DNA of 64,000 bases from contig DFUT01000007.1 in assembly GCA_002381125.1 (NCBI GenBank), positions 1-64,000 on the forward strand, read 5' to 3'. Positions 44,057-54,276 of the stretch are shown piece by piece (positions within the stretch are counted from its first letter, which is position 1; every line of letters starts with the position of its first letter). Below the pieces are notes generated by a model. The model made no database searches. It had not been told where the DNA came from and saw nothing but the letters and a program-made list of their open reading frames with translations. Made by a program: the position numbers and the translations under genes. This stretch comes from Bacteroidales bacterium UBA4179 (lineage in GTDB: Bacteria > Bacteroidota > Bacteroidia > Bacteroidales > Dysgonomonadaceae).

Positions 44057-46159
44057 TCATTCGTTTGCAACCCAAACCGATACGCCGGCAGTGGGTATAG
44101 TTTTCTCTCCGATAAGGTATTTTACATTGTTTGAAACAGGGAGGGTATATGTTTTATCCGCATAATTTACGGCTATTCCGAAACCGTCTCTATACTCGAT
44201 ATGCAGGCCGTCAGGTAAGTCCAATATTGGGATGGAAAGACGGGAATAGAGTTTTTTCAGCACTTCTTTTTCCATTTCTCCTTCTTGCGAATCTACGCCA
44301 ACATAGGTTACCGTGCCTTTTCCCAACCGGCGGAAAGTTATTGCCGTACTGCCTTTGTAAAAATCATCTTCGTATGTTCCCCACACTTCTGTTCCGTTGT
44401 TCGGCAATAAAATTTCTCCCCAGCTTGTCCAGGCATAGGCGATATCGTCGAAAAGCACATGATTGGGAGTTTCCGGCAAGGGGAGGTCATAAAAATCGAT
44501 TTTACTGCCGATCAAATCATAGATAGGCGCTGCGAAAGGGGTTTCCCATAACTGTCCGTTACGGTTTTTATGTCCTGTTCTGCACGTTAATACCAGGTTC
44601 CCGCCTTGTTCGACATATTCCGTCCATTTTTTTACAAGTGAAGAATCGATTAGTTGATAGGCGGGAACTATGATTATCTTGTAATTGGTGAAATCGGTGT
44701 TTTCTTCGATAAAATCGACTGGACATCCAAAGCTTTTTATCGCATCGTAGTATTTGGATACATGGCCTACCGTGTTCCATTGGGTTGTCTGTCTGTTTCG
44801 CTGCATGTCCCATGTATTTTCATGATTGTAAAGAATGGCCGTGCGTCGTGCTTCATATGCTGCGTTATTCTTGGCTTTTGGATCATAAACCTTACGCAGG
44901 AGTTCGATTTCTTCGATAAATTTTTTGAATTCCAATCCCCCGGGTGTTGGCGTGATGCCGTCGGTACCCACTATGCCGTAATGATACATTTCGATACCAT
45001 AAATTGGAGCTCTAAAACGGTAGGTACATGTGAATTTGCTTCCACCGGCAAACACATGCCACAACCACAATCGAACGGCACCGGGAAGTGGCTGAGGATT
45101 GATTTGACCCCAATTTACTTGACCGGGTTGCAACTCCATCACACCGTAGAGATTTCGAACCGGACGGAAGAAGTCGTTAGCCATGGCGATGCGTTCAACG
45201 TGACTGAGGCGGTAACCGCGCGATCCGATCCCCAGGTTTTCACCGAAAACCTGGTAACGCGTATAAGTGGGAAAATCTTGTTCTTTGCTTGCGCGTAAAT
45301 GCCCGTCACCGTATTCCGGAATGTAATTGCTTGTAATCCATTGATCGGGTGAAGCGTATTTTCGAATTGTTCGTGCCTGTTCATCGAGGAAACTTACCGT
45401 TTCGTCAGTTATGAACCGTTGATAATCGAGTATCTGATGAGGATTCATGAATCTGACGGATAGTTGAGGAATGTTGATTTGGGAAAAGTCGCTATATACC
45501 TGACTCCAAAATGCTGTACCCCAAGCTTTGTTTAGTTTGTCTATGGTTTGATAGCGGTTTTTCAGCCAATCGCGGAAGCGTTGTTGTGCCACCTCGCTAT
45601 AATCTGCGGATGGACGAGGTTCATTGTCCAGCTGCCATCCCATGATGCGTTTGTCTTGCCCGTAATGCTGGGCTAGTTTTTCTATCATTTTTAAGGAATA
45701 TTCCCGATAAAATGTATTGGAAAACGATGGATGCTGGCGTGCACCGTGATCGAGTCTCACTCCATTTTCCTGCATGATGGCAATATCGGGATGCTTACGC
45801 AACAACCATACGGGAGGGGTCGCCGTGGATGTGCACATGATGACTTTCATGCCGTATTTATCGGCCAGAGAAACTGCTTTGTCCAGCCATTCGAAGGTGT
45901 AAACGCCTTCCTTAGGTTCGAGATGCGCCCAGGCAAATTCGGCCAAATGAACAAATTCGAATCCGAGAGCTTTCATATTGGCAAAATCTCTTTCCCATTG
46001 CGATTCGTCCCAATGTTCGGGATAATAATAAACTCCCACTTCCGTTAATTTTTTTGGATCGAAAAATCGGTGTGGATCTTCTGCTTTCGTTTGAGAAAAC
46101 GACAAGCTTTGATGAAGGAGCAGATAAGAAGTGATAAGAAGAAATACCTTGCTTTTCAT
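44057..46159 (-). CDS. GH42 family beta-galactosidase
   Basis: Predicted exo-beta-galactosidase, a likely trimmer of galactan side chains on rhamnogalacturonan-I. The 700-residue protein has a signal peptide (about residues 1-22), then the GH42 barrel starting VGVYYYPEHWDESQWERDF. The acid/base is E180 in WQLDNEPRP and the nucleophile is E342 in VMELQPGQVNW. A beta-galactosidase trimerisation domain (about 420-620, with ILYNHENTWDMQ) and a small C-terminal domain follow. It is the last gene of cluster B, 62 bases after GH106. Confidence 0.92.
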   Translation of the reverse strand: MKSKVFLLITSYLLLHQSLSFSQTKAEDPHRFFDPKKLTEVGVYYYPEHWDESQWERDFANMKALGFEFVHLAEFAWAHLEPKEGVYTFEWLDKAVSLADKYGMKVIMCTSTATPPVWLLRKHPDIAIMQENGVRLDHGARQHPSFSNTFYREYSLKMIEKLAQHYGQDKRIMGWQLDNEPRPSADYSEVAQQRFRDWLKNRYQTIDKLNKAWGTAFWSQVYSDFSQINIPQLSVRFMNPHQILDYQRFITDETVSFLDEQARTIRKYASPDQWITSNYIPEYGDGHLRASKEQDFPTYTRYQVFGENLGIGSRGYRLSHVERIAMANDFFRPVRNLYGVMELQPGQVNWGQINPQPLPGAVRLWLWHVFAGGSKFTCTYRFRAPIYGIEMYHYGIVGTDGITPTPGGLEFKKFIEEIELLRKVYDPKAKNNAAYEARRTAILYNHENTWDMQRNRQTTQWNTVGHVSKYYDAIKSFGCPVDFIEENTDFTNYKIIIVPAYQLIDSSLVKKWTEYVEQGGNLVLTCRTGHKNRNGQLWETPFAAPIYDLIGSKIDFYDLPLPETPNHVLFDDIAYAWTSWGEILLPNNGTEVWGTYEDDFYKGSTAITFRRLGKGTVTYVGVDSQEGEMEKEVLKKLYSRLSIPILDLPDGLHIEYRDGFGIAVNYADKTYTLPVSNNVKYLIGEKTIPTAGVSVWVANE

Positions 46160-46221
46160 TTTTATGCGTTTTTATGTTTTTATAACCATGTAAATCTCTT
46201 TAATAATTACCGGAGCAGTGT

Positions 46222-49008
46222 TTAGAAGTTATTTTTTGTATAAACACCTTCTATCATCACAGGTCCAAGCAAACCCGAAGGAACAACATCCCATTTATCG
46301 TATAATGTTTTTTCATAGTTGACATCCACGATATTGATGTCATGGAAAATTCGCCATACGATTCCCCTTCTATCGTAATCGGCAATTCGGTTGGCCGGAA
46401 GATTGGTGACCTCTATTTCAAGGGTGTTTTCACCTTGTTTCAAGTATTTACCAACGGTTGTTTTGAATGGAACGGCAAAGAGCGTGTCCACAGGCACGCC
46501 ATTTACCCAAACACGAGCGCTTTCTCTGACATCACCCAAAGAGAGCCAATATTCGTCGGCCGATAGTTTGTCGATGTTGAATGTTATTCGGTATTGGGCT
46601 GTTCCCGTGTTTTTCCGAGCATTCTCATTCGGTAGGTTTGTCCATGACCCCAAGGTATCGATATCGAAAGTTCCTTCGATGGCAGGTTCACTTTCGATAA
46701 ACGAGAGTTTCCATCCGTTTTTGAGTATTATTTTTTCGTTTGAAGGTTGATAATAATTCCGGGTTGGAACATTTACATCCTCATCGGTAAACGTTTTTAG
46801 TATTATTGATTGTCCGGGTTGCAACTGCATGTAAACTTCGGTTTTGCCGTTATTGTCTCTTATTCGGGCTTTTCCGGAAGTGCCGTTCAAAGGATCGAAA
46901 AATAGGGCCGATGTTGCTTTTACTCCCAGTTGTACCCATCCGTCAATGGTGTTGTTGGTGAGCATGGTGAAAAAATAGTGATAACCGCTTTCGTTTTTTC
47001 GTCGGATGCATTGTCCGTTGAATTGGGTTACGAAACTTTCTCCTTGTATACCTGCTGCATCAAATAGTTCATTGTAATTTTTGCCGGTTATGATGTTGCC
47101 TTTTCCCTGTTTGTCAACTTGAGTTTTGCCGAAATCGACGCGAGGAAATTTTCGCATCAGTTTGTGTAACTCGTCTTTTTTCACCTTTTCATCTTTTAAT
47201 CCCGGAACATCATCGGGATATTGATCGATGAATAGGATGGTTGCTCCATCGGCAGCCAGGTCGTATAATTTTTGTATCGTTTTCAAGGGAAGAAATTTTA
47301 CTGCAGGTATTACTAGCGCTTTATAGGTTGTTCCGCCTGCGGTTTTTACCCATCCGTTTTCTACGGTTGACGATAGAATAAATTTGTCGGAAATGTAATC
47401 GACATCTCTACCGCTTTCTTTTATTTTTTCAACAGTTTCGTAGAATTTTGGAAGGCGCTTCTTCATATCGTGTATCGAAAAAGTCAGATAATAGTCGTCT
47501 TGTTGTTCATACCAGATATCGTAAATAGGAAAATATAACAACATGTCGTTATCGGGTTTTCCATACTGTAAAAAGGATTGTACACGTGTAACGTAAGAAA
47601 AGAAGGCGGGAGCGTCGTTCCAGAAAGTGTTTGTCGGCGACATGTTGATGGTAGCATAAAAGAGCCATCCCGGCCAAGGTGCCTCTTGAGGTGAATAGGG
47701 TGTGCCGTGAAAGAAGACGTGATTTACTCCGGATGTGAACATTTGGTCTATTTCGGGTTTGCATTGCGATAAGGATGTCCGGAAATGTTCGGTCAGCCAT
47801 GTGAATGTTTCGGCAGATGTAAATTTTTTTCCTGCAATATGGGCTGCGGAACTGGCGAATTTCAGTATTACCGGGTCACCATCGTTCTTTTTGATAAGGC
47901 TATCTTTGCGCAGACCGGGGATGTTAAAATTCGAAATACCGAAAATTTCACATTCGGGAATATCCACGGTTGCATATAAATCGATCAGGTTAGCCGGAGA
48001 ACCATGCGCCTGATTACGTGTAATTGCTCCGTGTCGGTGAGCCCAATCTGTCCACTGCCGGGTAAAATTTTCTTCCAACATCTCTCCCAATGTTTCTCTG
48101 TAGTCGGATATGACGCGTCGCGAACGGTCGGTTTTGCCTTTATCGAGTAATTCGGGGAAATAGTTCTCCAACTTGTATCCTCTTCGTTTGTAAAATTCGT
48201 CCAACAATGTTGGGCTCCAATTTGCCCCATAAACTTCGTACGAATCATTAAAAAACGTATGAGGATAAGGAGTTTGATTGGCTGTAAATGCGTTTTCGAA
48301 TTTTTGGAGATAATTTTTTACGGCATCGGCATCCAGATGATCCATTACATATCCTTCGCCGCCGGGTGCGGCACGTTTTACCTTTTGAAGCGTCTTCCCT
48401 TCAAACAAAGCGATCAGGCGCCATTCTCCCTTCGGAGCCTTCCATTTCAGTATGCTATCTTGGTGTATCAGTGGTGTTAAATTGAACTTTTCGCCTTTAT
48501 TGGAATAGGCCATAAGACGAGAAAGCTTTGAAATGCCTACCTGTTTTTTATCGTTGACCACTATTTTCAGGTTTATTTCTTTATTGCCGGATACGCGATA
48601 TTCTTGGAAAATTGCTTTGCATGCTGCATTGTCGAGCGTAACGTCGGGACCTCCGAATGGCCATCCCGTGCCGTTGTTCATATCGACCTGCATTCCCCAT
48701 TTTTCGGTTTCGCCATGCGTGTAAGCAAGCATGTTCATCCATTTGGGAGACAAATAGGGAATGTATTTGTCTTCATACCCTTTTACTCCGTAAATTGGCG
48801 TGATTTCTACACCGCCGATGCCGGCTTCTCCCAGTTTTTCAATATTGTACGTCAGATTTTTTTCGTCAACGGCGTTTCCAAACCACCACCATCGTGTCCA
48901 AGGCTTGCATTCAACGGTCTGTTGTGGCCATTTTGAATCTTTGTCAACCGTAAAAGCCGACAGAGATGTCATAATGAAAAAAAGTAAGGTGATTCTTTTT
49001 TTGTTCAT
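46222..49008 (-). CDS. GH106 family alpha-L-rhamnosidase
   Basis: Inverting exo-enzyme that releases rhamnose from rhamnogalacturonan oligosaccharides. The 928-residue protein has a signal peptide of about 19 residues. GH106 hallmarks are RWWWFGNAVDEKNL near residue 38, GIGGVEITPIYG, FFNDSYEVYGANW, the AHGSPANLIDLY segment, KFASSAAHIAGKKF with AETFTW, and GVNHVFFHGTPYSPQEAPWPG. C-terminal beta-sandwich domains include YRITFNIDKL and ARVWVNGV. The rhamnose it frees would be the substrate of RhaM, encoded upstream in the same cluster. It is 16 bases downstream of a GH2 gene. Confidence 0.95.
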   Translation of the reverse strand: MNKKRITLLFFIMTSLSAFTVDKDSKWPQQTVECKPWTRWWWFGNAVDEKNLTYNIEKLGEAGIGGVEITPIYGVKGYEDKYIPYLSPKWMNMLAYTHGETEKWGMQVDMNNGTGWPFGGPDVTLDNAACKAIFQEYRVSGNKEINLKIVVNDKKQVGISKLSRLMAYSNKGEKFNLTPLIHQDSILKWKAPKGEWRLIALFEGKTLQKVKRAAPGGEGYVMDHLDADAVKNYLQKFENAFTANQTPYPHTFFNDSYEVYGANWSPTLLDEFYKRRGYKLENYFPELLDKGKTDRSRRVISDYRETLGEMLEENFTRQWTDWAHRHGAITRNQAHGSPANLIDLYATVDIPECEIFGISNFNIPGLRKDSLIKKNDGDPVILKFASSAAHIAGKKFTSAETFTWLTEHFRTSLSQCKPEIDQMFTSGVNHVFFHGTPYSPQEAPWPGWLFYATINMSPTNTFWNDAPAFFSYVTRVQSFLQYGKPDNDMLLYFPIYDIWYEQQDDYYLTFSIHDMKKRLPKFYETVEKIKESGRDVDYISDKFILSSTVENGWVKTAGGTTYKALVIPAVKFLPLKTIQKLYDLAADGATILFIDQYPDDVPGLKDEKVKKDELHKLMRKFPRVDFGKTQVDKQGKGNIITGKNYNELFDAAGIQGESFVTQFNGQCIRRKNESGYHYFFTMLTNNTIDGWVQLGVKATSALFFDPLNGTSGKARIRDNNGKTEVYMQLQPGQSIILKTFTDEDVNVPTRNYYQPSNEKIILKNGWKLSFIESEPAIEGTFDIDTLGSWTNLPNENARKNTGTAQYRITFNIDKLSADEYWLSLGDVRESARVWVNGVPVDTLFAVPFKTTVGKYLKQGENTLEIEVTNLPANRIADYDRRGIVWRIFHDINIVDVNYEKTLYDKWDVVPSGLLGPVMIEGVYTKNNF

Positions 49009-49024
49009 AGTTTGAATCTTTTTT

Positions 49025-51922
49025 TTATTTCACGTCCTTTTTTAATTCATCGGGAGCATCTTTATTTGTTACTTTTAATCTTTCTCCTTGTTTTGAGTAC
49101 AAATTTTCAATAAGAGAAAGATCGATTTCGTTTTCAGGATGAAACAAATGCGAGTTCATGTATTTTAGTATGGAATAACGTAGTTGTCGTGCTACCGGTC
49201 TTTCTTCCGGATTGTTTTGAATATCGGCACTGCATACTACAATTTTTCCGTTACCCACTTTTGCTTCGAAAAGCATTCCTAATTTTCGGTTGATAAACCA
49301 TGTGTCTATGGGTTGTATGATGGGTTGAAACGATTTCGGGAAATCGGTTAATTCCATCACTTGAGCTTTATGCACCAACTCCCACCATTGCAGTCCCGTA
49401 TAGAAATCGGTGGGGAAATCTTTAAAGATAGGATGAAAATCGTTGATTAAAGTACCCACCGTGTGAGGTGGACGCATCTTAAACCACGATGTATTCCAGA
49501 AAACAGGTGTCATGTATTGTATTACATCGCTTCCCTGCGTGACTTTTCCTGCCAATTGCAAAAGAACAGAGCCACCTTTTTCGAGTACTACGCGTGCGGT
49601 ACTGTCGATCTGTGTGCAAATGTAAACCGACGAGGTGTCCACCTTAGGGAGTGTTTCGGGATATACCCAAAAATCCCAATTGTTAGATATGTCGGTTCCT
49701 TGAAATTTGACTTCGAAATTTAATTTCTGAGCTTTTGTTAGATCCCGGAGAAGAAACGATACTTCGCCCAATGATTGGCAGTTGCCGATAGTAATATCTT
49801 TCTCCGAAAGTGAACCCTGTGAAATGATTTTTCCGTAAGGATCTTTTATTTTCCAAACGGTCTTCATGTTTTTCAACGGATATTCGCCAAAATGGGCGAC
49901 TTCCACACGGGCTTTGAAAGTCTCGCTGTTTTTGAAAACGAATTTATCCATGCGCGATAAAAGTACGGTAGGTGCACAGAACCGGCGAAATTCTTTGGCC
50001 GTAATGTATCCTTTTTCTTCCCAAAACGCATTTAACACGCCTACGAGCGCCGTTCCCTGACCGGGATAGTCGTTCAAGCTCAACAGTTGAAACCCTGCGT
50101 ATTTGGGCGTACGCAACATTTTTTCTATTTCGTGTTTGTAGCACAAGGCTTGAAGTTTTCCCGATGCCCGAAGAAAATCGGGAGCCAGTGTCCCCATTCC
50201 TCGATCGAATAAATCTTCTTGAAACAATTCCAAGTTGCGCGCCTTCATTACACCGGTATATTTTCTGATCTCCGTAAAGTCGGGGAAAACACACCATTGT
50301 CCCATTTCGTGAGCAACATAAGGCTGTTTTACGGTGTCGATGTTTGCCAAATAATCGGAGTTGGTTTCGGGACGGCGGTCCCATGTTAAGCCTCGTGCGC
50401 CGGCTTTCACATGAAATTGGCTTTTAGGTTGCCATGCCCAGCTGTTCCCAACGGATGCTCCGGTGTACACTCTTCGCGGGTCGGTTGTTTTCCAATAGTC
50501 GACAAATCGACTTACCCACGGCACCCAGCGTCCACGCGGTTCGTTGCCGATAGTAAACATGCAAAAGGAAGGGTGGTTTCCGTAATCTTTTACAATCCTT
50601 TTAGCTTCTTCTTCGAGATATTTGTCCACAGGCCTTCCATCTCCAAGAGAAGAGCCGTGATTAGGCCAAGTAGGACCTTCAGGTTGTAGATAAAAACCAA
50701 CAAGATCGGCTGCAACGAAAGCTGCCTTTGGCGGGCAATAGGAATGAAAGCGCATATGATTTAGTCCGAAATTGCGGCAAATGCGGAAAATCCTTTCCCA
50801 GGATTCAACATCCATTGCAGGGTATCCCGTAAGGGGGAATACGCAATTTTCCACCGTGCCGCGCAGCACAATTTTTCTGTCGTTTACATAGAAATAAGTT
50901 TCTTTGATGGTGAAATCCCGCATACCGAAATGAGTTACTTTTACATCTGTTTCGTTTTTACCGGATTTCATTGTGATTTTCAATTGATAAAGTGTAGGAT
51001 GAAATTCATCCCAGGTTTGCATGTCTTCTCCCATTGGTAATTCGACATCCAGTCGTAAACTGTCTTTATCGATCTTATAATTTCGGGTTACGGGTACAAC
51101 ACTGTGAGGCGTGTCTGAATTGAAGCTGTTTGCTTCCAGGGTGAGAATTCCCGAAGAGTTGCCACGCAAAAGCAGTTTGACCAGGGCTTTCTTGTTTTTC
51201 ACATCAGGGAAAACCTGGATATCGTCAATGTACGATTTAGGTGTGGACTGCAGTTCTATTCTACCCACAATACCGTTCCAATTGCCTTGGGTTTGATCGG
51301 TAATGCTATGAGAATCTTTTCCCACGTCGATATCTTTTATGCGGTTGTCGACACGTACAGAAAGCGTGTTTTTCCCGGGTTTAAGATAGGAGGTGAGATC
51401 ATAAACATGTGGAACACATAAGGAATTTTGCATCCCTATCTCTTCGTTGTTTGCCCAGACGCGGGTTTCGATATGTGGTCTTTCCAGGAAAAGAACGATG
51501 CGTTTCCCTTTCCAATTCGCGGGGATAGTCACCTCTTTTTGATACCATGCCACCCCAACGTAATATTTCACGGGTGTCAGCCAAAATGGGAGTTTTAAGT
51601 TATCGGGATCGCGATACTTTTCCAAACGTGGATTGTAAAAAAAGGAACTATCGTAAATGCTTGCTGTCCACTGCGTGTGCAAGGTTACATCATCGCCTTT
51701 GCGGTTTTCGTTCATTGATCCGGGCAGGGTTATTTTATCGGCGAGTTTTTTCGAGAACCATTGTTCTTTTACGCCAACGTCGTTTCTGTCGATTTGGAAT
51801 TGCCAGATCCCCGACAAGTCTAACGTCGTATTTTGGGCAACGATAATGGAACAATTGACCAAATGTAGAATCGTTATCAGAATAGGGAAAAGTAGGTTAA
51901 TGTATTTTTTCTTCATTTTCAT
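49025..51922 (-). CDS. GH2 family glycoside hydrolase with long C-terminal extension
   Basis: Retaining exo-glycosidase of unknown sugar specificity. The ATG at 51922 gives about 965 residues and begins MKMKKKYINLLF, a signal peptide ending IIVAQ; the frame extends to 51946. The jelly-roll domain (WQFQIDRNDVG to about residue 215) and the barrel follow. The acid/base lies in TIGNEPRG and the likely nucleophile in AHEMGQW. About 300 C-terminal residues (after the barrel) hold Ig-like strands and a Rossmann-like stretch (GGSVLLQLAGKV, GNGKIVVCSADI) that resembles a trimerisation/amidotransferase-like fold. It is the gene directly after the cluster B sulfatase. Confidence 0.85.
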   Translation of the reverse strand: MKMKKKYINLLFPILITILHLVNCSIIVAQNTTLDLSGIWQFQIDRNDVGVKEQWFSKKLADKITLPGSMNENRKGDDVTLHTQWTASIYDSSFFYNPRLEKYRDPDNLKLPFWLTPVKYYVGVAWYQKEVTIPANWKGKRIVLFLERPHIETRVWANNEEIGMQNSLCVPHVYDLTSYLKPGKNTLSVRVDNRIKDIDVGKDSHSITDQTQGNWNGIVGRIELQSTPKSYIDDIQVFPDVKNKKALVKLLLRGNSSGILTLEANSFNSDTPHSVVPVTRNYKIDKDSLRLDVELPMGEDMQTWDEFHPTLYQLKITMKSGKNETDVKVTHFGMRDFTIKETYFYVNDRKIVLRGTVENCVFPLTGYPAMDVESWERIFRICRNFGLNHMRFHSYCPPKAAFVAADLVGFYLQPEGPTWPNHGSSLGDGRPVDKYLEEEAKRIVKDYGNHPSFCMFTIGNEPRGRWVPWVSRFVDYWKTTDPRRVYTGASVGNSWAWQPKSQFHVKAGARGLTWDRRPETNSDYLANIDTVKQPYVAHEMGQWCVFPDFTEIRKYTGVMKARNLELFQEDLFDRGMGTLAPDFLRASGKLQALCYKHEIEKMLRTPKYAGFQLLSLNDYPGQGTALVGVLNAFWEEKGYITAKEFRRFCAPTVLLSRMDKFVFKNSETFKARVEVAHFGEYPLKNMKTVWKIKDPYGKIISQGSLSEKDITIGNCQSLGEVSFLLRDLTKAQKLNFEVKFQGTDISNNWDFWVYPETLPKVDTSSVYICTQIDSTARVVLEKGGSVLLQLAGKVTQGSDVIQYMTPVFWNTSWFKMRPPHTVGTLINDFHPIFKDFPTDFYTGLQWWELVHKAQVMELTDFPKSFQPIIQPIDTWFINRKLGMLFEAKVGNGKIVVCSADIQNNPEERPVARQLRYSILKYMNSHLFHPENEIDLSLIENLYSKQGERLKVTNKDAPDELKKDVK

Positions 51923-51932
51923 ACTTGTTTTT

Positions 51933-53327
51933 TTAGTTACTCTCATTTTCTTCTCCTTCCACGGGCCAATAGGGAGAAGGAGTGCGGGCTTTTTCGATTT
52001 CTTTTTGGAGATCCTTTACAACATTCGGATATTCTTCGGCCAGGTTGTTTTTCTCATAAGGGTCTATTTCGAGATCATACAACTCCAATTCGGTACCTTT
52101 TTTAACCGATACCGCTTTCCATTTGCCTTTTCGCACAGCCACCTGTTTTCCCGGAAATTCCCAGTAGAGAATGCGGTTGTCCGTGATTTGCTCTTTTCCT
52201 TCCAATAGAGGCTTTATACTGATGCCGTCGGTATGTTTTGGAAGTTTGGCTTGGGTGTAATCTGCCAGTGTCGGCATGATGTCCGGGAAGTAGATCAGAT
52301 TGTCTTTTATTTGGTTTCCTTTGATTTTTTTCGGAAAATTCACGATGAATGGTATTTTTATTCCGCCTTCATACAATAAGGCTTTATGACCTTTCAGGCC
52401 GGCATTGCAATTAAGTTCTTCCAGTGGTGCCTGAATTGCACCGCCATTATCTGAAGTAAAAATGATGAGGGTATTGTCTCTTAAATTGTTCTTTTCCAAA
52501 TAATCGATCAATTGCCCGATGGCTTTATCGGTATGGGTGATCAGAGCAGCATATAATTTGGCTGTTTCAGACAGCGGCATGGAAGCATAAGGTTCGGTAC
52601 TGTTGATGACATAAGGCTCGTGTGGCACATCAAATGCCAGATAAAGGAAAAAAGGATGTTGCTTATTCCTTTCGATAAAATCGATGGACTCTCTTACCGA
52701 TAAGTCGCTGTTATGAAGGCTCCTTGCATTATTTTCGTTTTCGGGGACCACTGTTAATTCCCGGTTGCAAAATCTTAATTCGGGATAATAATACGGTGTA
52801 TTGGATCTTTCATAACTTACGAGCCATCCGTAAAACTCGTCGAATCCGCGATCCAGCGGTCCTGCTCCGGGATTGAAACCATCGAGATGCCATTTGTTGA
52901 TCACACAGGTTTTATACCCCGCTGTACTTAAGATGGTTCCGATGGTGGTATCTTGAGGCAAGAGATGCATGCGTCGTATGGGATTTCCGTTTTTTAATCC
53001 CGGCAAACCGCCTTGTTGACAAAAATTGTCCCGTATGGTGGCGTGTCCCGTATGCTTTCCTGTGAGCAAAGCGCATCGGGAAGGAGAACTTACTGCAGAA
53101 CCGGCATAAGCTTGGGTAAAGCGGATGCCTTCTTCTGCAAGTTTGTCGATATTTGGGGTTTTGATGATGTTGTTTCCGTAGCATCCCAAATCGCCGTAGC
53201 CCATGTCGTCTGCAACGATAAAAATAATATTTGGCCGATTATCCTTTGTGGGAGCTTTTACACAGGAAGGTAAGGTAACGGAAGATAATCCTAAAAAAGC
53301 CGGGACAAGTTTTTTCAAAGTCATCAT
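51933..53327 (-). CDS. S1-family sulfatase, Ser-type
   Basis: Predicted periplasmic sulfatase of 464 residues. The formylglycine motif is S80-S-P-S-R84 followed by CALLTGKH, so Ser80 would be oxidised by an anSME-type maturase. Metal ligands are in VADDMGYGDLG near residue 40 and in FTSDNGGA. The N terminus is hydrophobic with LPSC (C22) near the expected cleavage site, so it may be a lipoprotein. Its start overlaps the stop of the upstream GH43-like gene as ATGA. It differs clearly from the cluster A sulfatase and may act on another sulfate position. Confidence 0.9.
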   Translation of the reverse strand: MMTLKKLVPAFLGLSSVTLPSCVKAPTKDNRPNIIFIVADDMGYGDLGCYGNNIIKTPNIDKLAEEGIRFTQAYAGSAVSSPSRCALLTGKHTGHATIRDNFCQQGGLPGLKNGNPIRRMHLLPQDTTIGTILSTAGYKTCVINKWHLDGFNPGAGPLDRGFDEFYGWLVSYERSNTPYYYPELRFCNRELTVVPENENNARSLHNSDLSVRESIDFIERNKQHPFFLYLAFDVPHEPYVINSTEPYASMPLSETAKLYAALITHTDKAIGQLIDYLEKNNLRDNTLIIFTSDNGGAIQAPLEELNCNAGLKGHKALLYEGGIKIPFIVNFPKKIKGNQIKDNLIYFPDIMPTLADYTQAKLPKHTDGISIKPLLEGKEQITDNRILYWEFPGKQVAVRKGKWKAVSVKKGTELELYDLEIDPYEKNNLAEEYPNVVKDLQKEIEKARTPSPYWPVEGEENESN

Positions 53328-54262
53328 TTTTCAAAAGTTTTTTTTACTTTTTCAAATTCTTTTTCGGTAATTTTGAAAGCTGTTCCGTGGCGTGTTCCGG
53401 ATGGGAAACTCACCAAATCGGAAACGTCTTCCCAGTGCTTTCCGTCGGTAGAACGGATAGCGCCGTATTTTCCCTCTCGGTATTTATCGAAATAAACGTA
53501 TACGTATTTTCCTATTTTTATAGGAGATGGTCCCTCTGCCCACGATTTACCTGAGATGCTTTTCGATACCTGCGTAGGGAAACCTTTTTTTAAATCGTCC
53601 GTAAAAGTGATGCGCAAGTTTTTTTCAGGAGGGGCAGAATTTTCGTTTTTGACAATCATCCAATACTTTCGACCGTTTTTTACTATTGCCCCATCAATGA
53701 CGCTAAATCCCGGGTCAAAAAAGAGTTTTGTTTCGCTGAACGTCTTAAAATCTTTTGTGGTGACAAAATAGAGTCGATGGTTCAGCCCCTTTTCGCTTTC
53801 CGATGTGGGAATTTCCGGAAATTTGCCGGGTACTGTCGATGCCCAAATAATATAAAACAGATTGTCTTTCTTGTCGTAAAAAACCTCCGGAGCCCAGCAA
53901 TTTTTAGTGGTAGGTTCGTGATACATGACGGGAATCGATTTTTGTTCGGGCCAGTTGACCAAATCTTCCGACGAAGCATATCCGATATGTTTGTCCCACC
54001 ATCCTGTGGTCCAAACCAAATGGAAAGTTCCGTCTTTTCCTTGTGCAATACTCGGATCGCGCATTAATTTGTCTTTACCTACAGTAGGCTTCAAAACTGA
54101 CTGATTGTTGTTCAAGGCTTCCCATTTCAGTCCGTCATAACTGTAGGCAAGATGTAAACCATCTTCCCCATTTCCCACGAAATAGGAAAACATATAGATG
54201 TTTTTTGCGCATAAAGTGATTGAACATAATAGTGAGGTCAATAGAATAAAGAGATTTCGCAT
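53324..54262 (-). CDS. GH43-like five-bladed propeller hydrolase
   Basis: Probable exo-acting glycosidase (arabinofuranosidase or galactosidase-like) of GH43-type fold. The ATG at 54262 gives 312 residues starting with a signal peptide (MRNLFILLTSLLCSITLCAK); the frame extends to 54301. The propeller shows repeating blade motifs: LHLAYSYDGLKWEAL, MRDPSIAQGKDGTFHLVWTT, NCWAPEVFYDKKDNLFYIIWAS, SVIDGAIVKNGRKYWMIVKN and WAEGPSPIKIGKYVYVYFD. Asp in MRDPS, Asp in IDGAI and Glu in WAEGPS are the likely catalytic trio. It overlaps the sulfatase start by 4 bases. The subfamily is not assigned. Confidence 0.8.
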   Translation of the reverse strand: MRNLFILLTSLLCSITLCAKNIYMFSYFVGNGEDGLHLAYSYDGLKWEALNNNQSVLKPTVGKDKLMRDPSIAQGKDGTFHLVWTTGWWDKHIGYASSEDLVNWPEQKSIPVMYHEPTTKNCWAPEVFYDKKDNLFYIIWASTVPGKFPEIPTSESEKGLNHRLYFVTTKDFKTFSETKLFFDPGFSVIDGAIVKNGRKYWMIVKNENSAPPEKNLRITFTDDLKKGFPTQVSKSISGKSWAEGPSPIKIGKYVYVYFDKYREGKYGAIRSTDGKHWEDVSDLVSFPSGTRHGTAFKITEKEFEKVKKTFEK

Positions 54263-54276
54263 GAGAAAATAAGTTT

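Noticed and set aside
44654..45298. 214-codon + strand frame inside the GH42 gene
   Set aside because: Antisense shadow; the minus-strand GH42 has all catalytic motifs.
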